Under the pieces are notes generated by a model that worked only from the letters and a program-made list of their open reading frames with translations, did not search any database and was not told the DNA's origin. Position numbers and translations under genes: made by a program. 64,000 bases of DNA. Source: Oerskovia turbata (GTDB taxonomy: Bacteria > Actinomycetota > Actinomycetes > Actinomycetales > Cellulomonadaceae). The stretch's first letter is position 1; each line of letters opens with the position of its first letter. Below are positions 42,878 to 51,222 of the stretch, piece after piece. Location: the NCBI RefSeq assembly GCF_000718325.1, contig NZ_JOFV01000012.1:67509-131508 (forward strand), in the 5' to 3' direction.

Positions 42878-43828
42878 TCACCAGTCCTCGGCCCCGGCGA
42901 GCGACGTGGCGCGGGGCTCGACCCCGAGCACCTCGCGCAGCACCGTCAGGTCGTAGGTGCGTTCGACCGCGAGGTGGCTGATGGCGTACCGGGTCAGGCG
43001 CGGCGGCTCGGGCCGCCGCGTCCACCGTGCGAGCGCCTCGGCGCACGTGGCGAGCATCCACGCGGGGCGGGCCGGGATGCCGGCGAGCGTGACGCCGTCG
43101 TGCCCCCTGCGGCGCAGGAGCTCGACGACGACCTCGCCCAGGACCACGGGCTCGGCGTCCGCGACGTTGACCACGAGGGGCCCGTCGGGCAGGTCGCGGG
43201 TCGCGGCCGCGAGCGCCGCCTCGACGAGCGTGTCCACGTGCGTGAGGGACTGCAGCGTCGACCCGTCCCCGACGAGCACGAGCCGCCTGCCCCGGATCGC
43301 GCGCTCGATGCGCGGCAGGAGCGTCGTGTCTCCCGGGCCGTACACGGCGTGGGGGCGCAGCACGACGACGGGTCCGCGCCCGGGTGTGCGGGCGTCGGCG
43401 ACGAGGATCCGCTCGGCGGCAGCCTTGGTCGCGCCGTAGGCGTTGAGGTACCGCTGGACGGGTGCCTCGGTCTCGCGTCCGCGGACCGTGGGCGAGCAGG
43501 GGTCGTAGACGCTGCCCGAGGACACGTGCACGAACCGTGCTGCGGGGAACGTGTCCCGCACGGCGCGCGTGCCTTCGACGTTGGTCGCCTGTGCGACGTC
43601 GTGGCGCGCCCAGTCGGACACTGCGGCCCCTGCGTGCACGACGACGTCCAGCGGGGGCGGTTCGGCGAGCGGCCCGTCGGCGAGGTCCCACGTGCGGTGC
43701 TCGGCGCCCGGGACGCGCGCGTCGCGGCGCGAGAACGTCCAGACCTGGTGCCCGTCGGCCGCGGCGCGGCGGGCGACCGCTCCCCCGACGAACCCCGAGG
43801 CCCCCGTGACCCCGATGCGCAGGCTCAT
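42878..43828 (-). CDS. NAD(P)-dependent reductase, OleD-like
   Basis: The 316-residue extended short-chain dehydrogenase has the nucleotide-binding motif GVTGASGFVGGAVARR, VVHAGAAVSDW, the catalytic YxxxK in YLNAYGATKAAAER, and HAVYGPGDTTLLPRI. This set (including VYGPGD and the 3-beta-HSD layout) matches OleD, which reduces the 2-alkyl-3-ketoacid made by OleA to the 3-hydroxy acid. The gene overlaps the OleC-like gene by ATGA. The operon with an OleA-like thiolase supports the role. A general sugar-nucleotide epimerase is the alternative. Confidence 0.75.
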   Translation of the reverse strand: MSLRIGVTGASGFVGGAVARRAAADGHQVWTFSRRDARVPGAEHRTWDLADGPLAEPPPLDVVVHAGAAVSDWARHDVAQATNVEGTRAVRDTFPAARFVHVSSGSVYDPCSPTVRGRETEAPVQRYLNAYGATKAAAERILVADARTPGRGPVVVLRPHAVYGPGDTTLLPRIERAIRGRRLVLVGDGSTLQSLTHVDTLVEAALAAATRDLPDGPLVVNVADAEPVVLGEVVVELLRRRGHDGVTLAGIPARPAWMLATCAEALARWTRRPEPPRLTRYAISHLAVERTYDLTVLREVLGVEPRATSLAGAEDW

Positions 43829-45705
43829 GCGAGGCCTCCCCGGGCGAGGTGGTGAGCGGCGGCGCGGGAGAGCGTCGTGCGGTCGGGCTTGCGGCTGCGA
43901 CCGGCGACCGGCAGGCGGTCGGCGTGCAGCACGAGGTCCGGCAGGGCACCGTGGTCGAGCACGTCCGGCAGGGCCGCGCGAACGCTCGCGAGCAGGGGGT
44001 GGTCGCTGGTCAGCCGGGGCCCACCCGGGAGAGATCGGGGCCCGACGGCGCCGCCCGCCTCGGGCGGACACGTCGCCTCGGGCGGACACGTCGCCTCGGA
44101 GGTGGTGGCGTGGCCCGAGGTGACGACGAGCACGACCTTCTCGTCGCCGTCCTCCTGCAGGACGCCGACGAGGGCGGCCTCGCCGACGCCCGGCAGGGCT
44201 GCGAGCCGCGGTTCGAACAGTCCCGGGTAGATGTTGACCGTGCCGCGGATGATCATGTCGCGCGTGCGCCCCACGAGGACGATCCGGCCCTGCTCGTCGA
44301 GGTGTGCGAGGTCGCCCGTGCGGTGCTCGGTCACGGGCGGCCGTCCGCCGTCGAGGTTGGCGAGATATCCCGTCATGAGGGAGGGACCGCGCAGGACGAG
44401 CTCGCCCACGGCGTGGTCGACCGGTGCGGGCGCGGCCGACCTGGCGCGGGCCGTCGACGCGCCCGGCTCGTCATCGCGCTCGACGCCGGAGGTGTCGATC
44501 CGTGCCTCGATCCCGGGCAAGGGCCGTCCGACCAGGTCTCCGTCGCCCGTGTGGCCGAGCTTGTCGGCGGCCTCGACGACCGCGACGGGCAGGATCTCCG
44601 TCATGCCGTAGACGCCGATCCACCGTGTGCCGGGCAGCAGGCGCGCGGCCCGGTCGAGCAGGGCCCGTGTGACGGGCGCTCCGCCGACGAGCGCGACCTG
44701 CGGGCCCTCGACGGGCGCGCGTCCGGACTCGACGGCGTCGAGCAGGAGCGTGAGGTCTGCCGGGACCAGGTACGTACCGGCCCGCCCGGCCGTGTGCCGG
44801 GCGAACGTCTCGATGTCCTGGGCCGGCGTGCCCGGCGGGACGGACCAGGTCCCGCCACCGAGCAGGGCGGGGATGCCGAGCAGCATCTGGTCGGTGTGCA
44901 CGACGTCGCCGGGTGCGAGCTCGAACGCCCCGCCCAGCAGGGCGCAGCCTGCGCCGAGCGAGCCCGCGGAGTGGACGACGGCCTGCGGGTCCGCCGTGGT
45001 GCCCGACGTGAAGACGACGAGCGCCTCGCCGTCGAGCGAGAGGTCGGCGCTGCGCGGGACCCCCTCGCCGAGCGGGCTGTCAGAACGAGCGTGCCCTGGG
45101 GTGCTCGCTCGTTCTGACAGCCCGCTCGGTGCAGGGGGCCCGGCCGCGAGCGCCCGTGCTGACAGCGACCGTGCCGGAACCCCGGGCAGCCACGGCCCCG
45201 AGCGGACGTGCCGCAGCGGCAGGCTCGCGTAGTCGGGCAGCAGGAGGCCGCGCGAGCGTGCCAGGCGCCGCAGCGGCCCGCGCGAGATCGCGTAGAGCAG
45301 CGACTCGGTCATGGCCCACCGCGGGGCGGCGGCGCCCACGCGGGCGGCGAAGAGCTCGGGGGTCGAGCCGGGGTCCACGAACACGATCACGGCGCCGAGC
45401 CGCACGACGGCGAGCACGAGCACGACGCCCTCGGGGCGGGGGCGCACCGAGAACAGGACGCGGTCCCCCGGTCGCATGCCCTCGCGGTGCAGGGCAGCGG
45501 CCGTGGTCTCGACCCGGCGCAGCAGCTCGGCGTACGTGACCTCCTCGCGGACCCGGTCCTTCGGAGCCCTGCTCCGGGATCGGCTCGGCCTACGCCCCGG
45601 GCGTGGGGGGCGCGCCCACCAGCGCAGCGCCACCTCGTCCGCGCGAGGCCCGTGCGCGTGGGCGCCGATGGTCGCGAGCAGGTGCTCCGGCGTCGGGTCG
45701 CTCAT
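43825..45705 (-). CDS. AMP-binding enzyme, OleC-like beta-lactone synthetase candidate
   Basis: The 626-residue ANL-superfamily protein has VVFTSGTTADPQAVVHSAGSL, GVYGMTEILPV, and HRTGDLAHLDEQGRIVLVGRTRDMII. OleC members of this superfamily convert 2-alkyl-3-hydroxyacids to beta-lactones with ATP. The HRTGDLAHLD and GMTEILPV forms and the operon support OleC over an ordinary fatty acyl-CoA ligase. It has no N-terminal OleB domain, unlike actinobacterial OleBC fusions. Residues about 193-213 are encoded by an inserted palindrome (45068-45129) without breaking the frame. A further Ala/Pro-rich insert with a repeated SEATCPPEATCPPEAG lies near residue 545. GGAGGAGG precedes the ATG. Confidence 0.75.
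   Translation of the reverse strand: MSDPTPEHLLATIGAHAHGPRADEVALRWWARPPRPGRRPSRSRSRAPKDRVREEVTYAELLRRVETTAAALHREGMRPGDRVLFSVRPRPEGVVLVLAVVRLGAVIVFVDPGSTPELFAARVGAAAPRWAMTESLLYAISRGPLRRLARSRGLLLPDYASLPLRHVRSGPWLPGVPARSLSARALAAGPPAPSGLSERASTPGHARSDSPLGEGVPRSADLSLDGEALVVFTSGTTADPQAVVHSAGSLGAGCALLGGAFELAPGDVVHTDQMLLGIPALLGGGTWSVPPGTPAQDIETFARHTAGRAGTYLVPADLTLLLDAVESGRAPVEGPQVALVGGAPVTRALLDRAARLLPGTRWIGVYGMTEILPVAVVEAADKLGHTGDGDLVGRPLPGIEARIDTSGVERDDEPGASTARARSAAPAPVDHAVGELVLRGPSLMTGYLANLDGGRPPVTEHRTGDLAHLDEQGRIVLVGRTRDMIIRGTVNIYPGLFEPRLAALPGVGEAALVGVLQEDGDEKVVLVVTSGHATTSEATCPPEATCPPEAGGAVGPRSLPGGPRLTSDHPLLASVRAALPDVLDHGALPDLVLHADRLPVAGRSRKPDRTTLSRAAAHHLARGGLA
45068..45129. repeat. TGTCAGAA-family palindrome inserted inside the OleC-like gene
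   Basis: Two perfect 24-base arms containing TGTCAGAACGAGCG surround a 14-base loop. It is the same family as the elements at convergent gene ends (30223, 50323, 59787) but lies within a coding sequence, in frame, between the nucleotide-binding segments of the enzyme. Confidence 0.9.
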
Positions 45706-46967
45706 GGTGCCTCCTCCACCGGCACCGGGGACGACGCGGCCGACGCGACCCGCAGGCGCCGGTAGGACGGGATGAGGACGCCCCGCGCGACCTCGCGCCC
45801 CACGACCTGCAGCGTGCGCCCCGCGTCCGCGACCGGGCGCAGCGCGTCGAGGACCGCCCCGACCTGCGCCATCGCGAGGGGCATGCCCAGGCAGAAGTGG
45901 GGGCCCGCACCGAACCACAGGTTGCGCAGCGCGGGGTCGGTGTCGCGGGCGGGGTCGAACGTCCCGTCTGCCCGGCAGCACGTGACGGTCGCGACGACGA
46001 CGCGGTCCCCTGCCCGCACCGGCACGTCCCCCACACGGTGGGCCGAGCGCACGGACCGGAGCATCGCAGGGGTCGGGACCGTGACGCGCAGCGCCTCCTC
46101 GACCACGCGGCCGCGCAGCGCGTCGTCGGGTGCGGCGAGCAGGAGGCGGTCCATCCACCCGGTGTCGACCGCGAGCGCGACCAGACGCGGCGTGAAGGAC
46201 TGGATGGTCTCCGTGCCCGTCATGACGAACGCCCCGACCGCGCCCAGCGCCTCGCGCTCGCTCAGGCCGAGGCCGCGCATGCGCCCCGGCACGGTCGCGG
46301 GGTCCCCGTCGCGGTACGCGGCCCGGGCGGGCTCGCTCAGCGTGCCCAGCACCTCGCGGGCGTAGCGCACCTGGGCGGGCGTGAGGCTGCGCCGGTGCAG
46401 GCGCACGAGCCCGACGACGGACTGCGCCGCGACCATCGCGTCGCGCACCGCGGCGTCCGTGGGCGGCAGCCCCGTCATGCGGCAGATGACCGTGCCCGCG
46501 AGCGCCCCGACCTCGCGCACCAGGTCCACGGTCTCGCCCGCGAGGAGCCGAGGCGCCAGCGTGCCCAGCGACATCCCTGCCTCGGCCTGGGTGAGCTGCG
46601 CGACCGAGCGCGGCGTGAACAGCCCGGAGAGCGCGCGCCGCAGCGTCGCGTGGTCCTCGCCCTCCATGTTGAGCAGGACCGACGGGCCCAGCACGGGCGT
46701 CCACAGGTCCGACGGCGCCCCTGGGCCGACCTTGGAGAAGTGCTCGGTGTCGAGCAGCACCTCGCGGGCCGTGGCGGCGTCGTTCACCACGACCCCGAGA
46801 CCCGGCACGCGCACGACCGGACCCCTGCGCGCGAGCGCACGGAACGCCGGGTAGACGAGGGGGTGCGCGCCGCGCTGCACGCGCTCCTCCCAACGGTGCG
46901 CGGCCCGCTCGGCGACCGGGACCGTGCGGGACCTGGCGCCCGGCGCCCGGGGGGACGTGGCCGTCAT
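45702..46967 (-). CDS. Cytochrome P450 (first)
   Basis: The 421-residue P450 has the I-helix motif AFVMTGTETIQS, the K-helix E-x2-R in VEEALRVTV, and the haem-binding FGAGPHFCLGMPLAMAQ with the axial cysteine. No membrane anchor is present, so it is soluble and needs separate electron donors not seen here. It overlaps the glycosyltransferase upstream and the OleC-like gene downstream by ATGA. A role in oxidising the cluster's acyl product is inferred; the substrate is unknown. Confidence 0.93.
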   Translation of the reverse strand: MTATSPRAPGARSRTVPVAERAAHRWEERVQRGAHPLVYPAFRALARRGPVVRVPGLGVVVNDAATAREVLLDTEHFSKVGPGAPSDLWTPVLGPSVLLNMEGEDHATLRRALSGLFTPRSVAQLTQAEAGMSLGTLAPRLLAGETVDLVREVGALAGTVICRMTGLPPTDAAVRDAMVAAQSVVGLVRLHRRSLTPAQVRYAREVLGTLSEPARAAYRDGDPATVPGRMRGLGLSEREALGAVGAFVMTGTETIQSFTPRLVALAVDTGWMDRLLLAAPDDALRGRVVEEALRVTVPTPAMLRSVRSAHRVGDVPVRAGDRVVVATVTCCRADGTFDPARDTDPALRNLWFGAGPHFCLGMPLAMAQVGAVLDALRPVADAGRTLQVVGREVARGVLIPSYRRLRVASAASSPVPVEEAP

Positions 46968-47785
46968 CGGATGTCCACGACCTCGGGCTTGTAGCGGTGG
47001 TCGGCGTACCAGCCGAGGGTCCGCACGAGCCCCCAGGCGTGCGCGCGACGCGTCGAGGCGCGCACCACGACCTCGGGGTGCGCGCCGTAGGCCGACGTCA
47101 GGCGGCGCACGGCGTTCACCAGGGCGCGGTCCTCGTGCAGGTCCTCGATCGCCGTGCGGGGGAATCCGCCCGCGCGCTCGTACAGGTCGGCGGTGATGGC
47201 CATGTTGCACCCGGGCGCCATGACGTAGGGCCCCTGGTAGGACGGGTCCTGGTTGCCCGGGCGGAACTTCCCGAACGTGCTCGCGAGGCTCACGGCCCCC
47301 GACAGGATCGCCTGCCGCGCACGGGACACGGGCAGGTCGTCGGTGCGCGCGACGATGCGCCCCGCCACCAGGTCGTGCCCGACGGCGAACGCCGCCTTGA
47401 CGCGGACCGTCCAGTCCGGCGGGGGCACGCAGTCCGCGTCGGTGCGCGCGAGGTGGGTCGCGCCTGCGGCGATCGCCGCGCGCATGCCCGTGTCCGCCGC
47501 GGCGCCCGTGCCCTTCTGGTCCTCGGTCACGAGGCGCCAGCGCGGCTCGTCCCACTCCGCGACGGTCGCCCGGACGAGGTCCGGGGTGCCGTCGGTCGAG
47601 CCGTTGTCGACCACGACCAGGTCGAAGTCCCGGTCCTCCTGGACACGCAGGGCGCGCAGCGTCGCGAGGATGCCGTGCTCGTGCGCCTCGTTCAGGGCGG
47701 GCACGACGACCGCGAGACGGACCGGGAGCGATGGTGTCCGCTGCCCGGGGGCCACGCCTGTCCCCGCGTGGCCCTCGGGGGTCAC
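46964..47785 (-). CDS. Family 2 glycosyltransferase
   Basis: The 273-residue GT-A fold protein has VVVPALNEAHEHGI, VVDNGSTDGTPDLV, the DxD-type metal site in ARTDADCVPP, and a C-terminal IEDLHEDRALVNAV acceptor-side motif. It has no membrane segments. The GTG start overlaps the OleA-like stop (GTGA). Within the cluster it may glycosylate the product or an intermediate. Family 2 members also act on lipids and polysaccharides, so the acceptor is open. Confidence 0.88.
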   Translation of the reverse strand: MTPEGHAGTGVAPGQRTPSLPVRLAVVVPALNEAHEHGILATLRALRVQEDRDFDLVVVDNGSTDGTPDLVRATVAEWDEPRWRLVTEDQKGTGAAADTGMRAAIAAGATHLARTDADCVPPPDWTVRVKAAFAVGHDLVAGRIVARTDDLPVSRARQAILSGAVSLASTFGKFRPGNQDPSYQGPYVMAPGCNMAITADLYERAGGFPRTAIEDLHEDRALVNAVRRLTSAYGAHPEVVVRASTRRAHAWGLVRTLGWYADHRYKPEVVDIR

Positions 47786-48936
47786 AGCCGCACCGCCATG
47801 GCTCCGATGCTGATCCCGCCGGCCAGACCGACGAGCAGCACCACGTCACCCGGACCCACGCGGCCGCTCTCCAGCGCGGTCGCGAGCTGCAGCGGCAGCG
47901 TCGCCGAGGCCACGTTCCCGTGCTCGGCGACCGTCACGATCGTGCGCCCCTCGGGCAGGCCCAGGGCCTCGTGGACGTCCGCCAGGTAGGCGACCGCGAC
48001 CTGGTGCACCGCGACCAGGGCCACGTCGTCCCACGTCAGCCCGGCGCGGTCGAGCGCCTCGAGGATCACGCCCGGCCCCAGGGCGAGGAACGCGTCGCGC
48101 AGCCGCGACCCGTCGATCTCGAAGTAGGTGCGGTCGAGGTCCCGCGGGAAGGCCGTCCCTCCGCCCGGCAGCATGCCGACGTCCCAGTGCGTCGACTCGG
48201 CGCCGAACGCGCTCGCGAGGATGCCCGCCGGGGCGGGCGCGGCGCCGCTCGTGCCGTCACCGCTCGTGCCGACCACCGGCCGGGGGGCGCGTCGCACCAG
48301 GACCGCCGCTCCGGCGTCGGACATGGTGTAGCCCGGCGCGGACAGCACGTACGTCGCCCGGTCCGGGACGTCCCACCGGACGGCGCGCGACGGCGCCTCG
48401 CCGCACGCGATCAGGACCGTCGCGTACCGGCCGGCGGCGACGAGGGCCTCGGCGACCTCGATCGCGTTGAGGACCGAGTTGCACGCGTTCTTGACGTCCA
48501 TGACCGGGGCACGCACCCCCAGCTTCGCCGCGACGATGTGGCTCGTCGCAGGCTCGACCATGTCCTGGCTCGCCGAGGCGAAGACCAGCAGGTCGACGTC
48601 CCGGGCGTCGAGCCCCTGCGCGGCGAGGAGCTTGGCCGCGGCGGCGACCGCGAGGTCCGAGGCGTTCCAGTCGTCGGGCAGGACGTGGACCTGCTGGACC
48701 CCGGTCAGGCGCGAGACCATGGGCAGGCGAGGCACGGCGCCGGGCGTGCTCGTGCGCGCCAGGTCCCGCTCGGCGTCGGCGACCCGCACCGTGCGCTCGG
48801 GCAGGTGGACGCCGACCCCCGCGATGACGGCCACGGGGACCGAGCCCCGGGCAGGGGCGAGCGGCGGACGGTTCTGCGCGGGGTGGGCGGCGGGGTGCGC
48901 TGGGGGGAGCGCTGGGGGGTGGGCGATGATCGGCAC
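47782..48936 (-). CDS. Beta-ketoacyl-ACP synthase III-type thiolase, OleA-like
   Basis: The 384-residue thiolase-fold protein has the catalytic Cys152 in VKNACNSVLNAIE, His311 in VAVHQVAVAY and Asn341 in EHGNVASATLPL. Glu128 in ASQDMVEPATS matches the glutamate that OleA uses to deprotonate the second acyl chain; FabH lacks it. OleA joins two fatty acyl-CoAs head to head. The GTG at 48936 is preceded by TACGCT with seven bases between, suggesting a leaderless transcript. A start about 35 codons later is possible, because the conserved fold begins near residue 36. It heads the operon. Confidence 0.78.
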   Translation of the reverse strand: MPIIAHPPALPPAHPAAHPAQNRPPLAPARGSVPVAVIAGVGVHLPERTVRVADAERDLARTSTPGAVPRLPMVSRLTGVQQVHVLPDDWNASDLAVAAAAKLLAAQGLDARDVDLLVFASASQDMVEPATSHIVAAKLGVRAPVMDVKNACNSVLNAIEVAEALVAAGRYATVLIACGEAPSRAVRWDVPDRATYVLSAPGYTMSDAGAAVLVRRAPRPVVGTSGDGTSGAAPAPAGILASAFGAESTHWDVGMLPGGGTAFPRDLDRTYFEIDGSRLRDAFLALGPGVILEALDRAGLTWDDVALVAVHQVAVAYLADVHEALGLPEGRTIVTVAEHGNVASATLPLQLATALESGRVGPGDVVLLVGLAGGISIGAMAVRL

Positions 48937-49014
48937 TCGCGACAGCGTAGCCACGAACCCGCCCCCCACCGGGGTTGTCCACGGGTGGACGTCGGATGAG
49001 CCAGACTGTCCGTC

Positions 49015-50310
49015 GTGCTCCCCACGACCCGCCACGAGGTGGACCTCCTGCGCCGCGCCCGCCCCGGCATGGCCGCCGTGCTGCTCGGCGGCCACCTGTC
49101 ACGTCGCCTGCCCGGCCGCCCCCTGCGCAAGGTGCCCGGCCTCGGCTGGGTCACGGCCGACCCCGTGGTCGCGCGCACCGTCCTGGGCGACCACCGGTCG
49201 TTCACGATCGTGGGCGAGGGCGGCGTCGGGCACCTGTGGGCGCAGATCCTGGGCGACTGGGTGCTCGACCTGTTCGACGGCCCAGGACACCACGACCTGC
49301 GCTCGCGGTCCCGCGAGCTGTTCACCGAGGGCAGCTCGGCCGAGCTCGTCGACGGCGCGTGGTCCGGTCCTCTCGCCGTGGCCCGGGAGGCGCTGCGGGC
49401 GGGCGGCTCGGTCGACGTCGCCCGCCTGGCGCGAGTGCTCGTGGGTCGCATGATGATCTCGCTCCTGGGCGTCCCCGGGCCGGATGCCGGCACCGACGGC
49501 GACCGCTCGCCCGAGGCTCGGACGGTGCCAGGTCCCTGGCCCACCGACGACGACGCCCTGACGGTCTTCGAGACCGGCGAGCGGCTCGCGACGATCGCCC
49601 TGGGGAGCGCGGGGTCGACGCACCTGTCCCCCGCCCAGGTCGACGCGGCCCGTGAGATCGTCGCCGAGCTCACCCGAGGCGTCCCCGCAGGGTGGCGCGA
49701 CGCGCCCGCCGACACCCTGCTCGGCCGCTGCCGAGAGCTCGGGCTCGGCCTCGAGGAGACGACCGGGCTCGCGTGCCTCCTCATGGTCGCGGGCACGGAG
49801 ACCTCGGCCTCCGCGATGGCGCGGACGACCGCGCTGCTCGTCGACACGGACGAGCAGCACCGCCTGATCGACCGGATGCGCGCCGACGCCGAGCGCGCGG
49901 CCGCGGGCGAGGTCCGTGCCCCGGGCGAGCCCGACGCCGTCGAGAACGCCGTGCGCGAGGGGCTGCGGGTCACGAGCCCCGCCTCGGTCATCGGCCGGGG
50001 CGTCGCCGCCGACGTCGAGGTCGCCGGTCGCCGCCTCACCGAGGGCGAGCGCATCATGATGCTCGTCTGGAGCGCGAACATCGGTGCCGGACCGTTCCGA
50101 GCGGACCGCCCCTACGTCCGCGAGAGCCGCCAGCTCTGGTTCGGTGCGGGACGTCATCTGTGCCTGGGGGCGGCACTGGCCCGCGCGGAGATCGGAGCGC
50201 TCCTGCACGCCCTCTGGGACGACGGTGAACCGCTGCGGGTCGTCTCGCGCAGCGCGCAGCGCGGGGTGCTGATCCCGGGCTACCGGACCCTGGTCGTGGC
50301 GCGCGCCTGA
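49015..50310 (+). CDS. Cytochrome P450 (second), divergent from the ole-like operon
   Basis: The 431-residue protein has the I-helix AGTETSASAM, an E-x2-R in VREGLRVTS and the haem motif FGAGRHLCLGAALARAE, so all P450 hallmarks are present. The N-terminal half is diverged and contains an unusual Gly/Asp/Pro-rich loop (GPDAGTDGDRSPEAR). CAGACT lies seven bases before the GTG, a leaderless signal. It shares a 78-base divergent promoter region with the OleA-like gene and is probably part of the same pathway. Substrate unknown. Confidence 0.9.
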   Translation: MLPTTRHEVDLLRRARPGMAAVLLGGHLSRRLPGRPLRKVPGLGWVTADPVVARTVLGDHRSFTIVGEGGVGHLWAQILGDWVLDLFDGPGHHDLRSRSRELFTEGSSAELVDGAWSGPLAVAREALRAGGSVDVARLARVLVGRMMISLLGVPGPDAGTDGDRSPEARTVPGPWPTDDDALTVFETGERLATIALGSAGSTHLSPAQVDAAREIVAELTRGVPAGWRDAPADTLLGRCRELGLGLEETTGLACLLMVAGTETSASAMARTTALLVDTDEQHRLIDRMRADAERAAAGEVRAPGEPDAVENAVREGLRVTSPASVIGRGVAADVEVAGRRLTEGERIMMLVWSANIGAGPFRADRPYVRESRQLWFGAGRHLCLGAALARAEIGALLHALWDDGEPLRVVSRSAQRGVLIPGYRTLVVARA

Positions 50311-50322
50311 CACCCCGCAGCG

Positions 50323-50364
50323 TGTCAGAACGAGCGTGCCCTCGGGGTCACGCTCGTTCTGACA
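50323..50364. terminator. Bidirectional palindrome of the TGTCAGAA family
   Basis: TGTCAGAACGAGCGTG pairs perfectly with CACGCTCGTTCTGACA (16 bp) around a 10-base loop, between the convergent P450 and PCD-VOC genes. Confidence 0.85.
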
Positions 50365-50391
50365 GGTCGCTCGGCCCAGCAGTCTCGCGAC

Positions 50392-51054
50392 TCAGTCGCG
50401 CGCCTGCCACGTGCAGAGGCAGGCCTCGTTGCCCTCGACGTCCGCGAGCACCCAGAACGCCGGTGCGCGGGAGTCGGAGACCAGGTGTCCGCCCGCCGCG
50501 ATGGCCGCGGTGACCCGGGCCTCGGCCTGGTCGTGCGGGACGGAGACGTCGAGGTGGATGCGGTTGCGCTGGGGCCGCGGCGCGTCCATCTGCTGGAACC
50601 AGACGGGCGGGCCGTACCCTGCCGGGTCCGTGAGTCCCAGGCCCTCGTCCTCGGCCGGCGCCTCGACGTAGCCGAGCACCGCGCGCCAGAAGGGCCGGAC
50701 CGCAGGCCGGTCGAGGGCGTCGATCGCGATCTCGACCTCGAGCAGCCCGTCGGTCTCGGCCGGGTGCTCGAGCTCCTTGGCCACGAGGGAGATCCGCCGG
50801 GCCAGGGTCACGTCGCGCCGGCTCAGCCCGCCCACGTCGTGCGAGGACACCCGGACGGTGACCGTCGCGTACCGCAGGTCGACGTCGGGGTGGTGGTTCA
50901 TGCCCTCGGCCAGCTCGCCGATCGCGTCGATCAGCTCGACCCCGGCCGTGAACGAGTCGGTGCGGAAGCGGGCCTGCGCGGTGCCCAGGACGACGCGCCA
51001 GTCCTCCACCCCGTCGCTGTCGTGGAACTGTCGGGCGGTGATCGCGTCGCTCAT
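50392..51054 (-). CDS. Pterin-4a-carbinolamine dehydratase fused to a VOC (glyoxalase-like) domain
   Basis: The first 100 residues carry the dehydratase signature EGMNHHPDVDLRYATVTVRV followed by SHDVGGLSRRDVTLARRIS, including the catalytic histidine pair. Residues 110-220 form a vicinal-oxygen-chelate domain: EVEIAIDALDRPAVRPFWRAVLGY, NRIHLDVSVPHDQAEARV, and a C-terminal WVLADVEGNEACLCTW. Dehydratases recycle hydroxylated pterin cofactors; VOC domains bind metal or small hydrophobic ligands. The fused form recurs in actinobacteria. No aromatic amino acid hydroxylase is nearby, so the substrate is uncertain. Start at ATG 51054. Confidence 0.88.
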   Translation of the reverse strand: MSDAITARQFHDSDGVEDWRVVLGTAQARFRTDSFTAGVELIDAIGELAEGMNHHPDVDLRYATVTVRVSSHDVGGLSRRDVTLARRISLVAKELEHPAETDGLLEVEIAIDALDRPAVRPFWRAVLGYVEAPAEDEGLGLTDPAGYGPPVWFQQMDAPRPQRNRIHLDVSVPHDQAEARVTAAIAAGGHLVSDSRAPAFWVLADVEGNEACLCTWQARD

Positions 51055-51152
51055 GGCTGCTGCTCCGGTGCGGTTCGGCGCGGACGGTGGGCGTTCCTCG
51101 TCCACTATCCCGCAGCCCGGACCGCGTCGCCAGCACTCGTGACCGCGGGTGC

Positions 51153-51207
51153 CGAGCACGAGGTTGTGGTCGTTCCGACCGTCGGAACGGCCGCAACCTC
51201 GTGCTCG
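51153..51207 (-). terminator. Near-perfect palindrome after ilvD (first copy)
   Basis: CGAGCACGAGGTTG pairs with CAACCTCGTGCTCG, and inside it CGTTCCGAC pairs with GTCGGAACG around a single base. G-U pairs join the two, making a stem of about 27 bp. It lies 15 bases past the ilvD stop and upstream of the PCD-VOC gene, both on the minus strand. Confidence 0.75.
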
Positions 51208-51222
51208 ACCGCGCGCAGGTCC

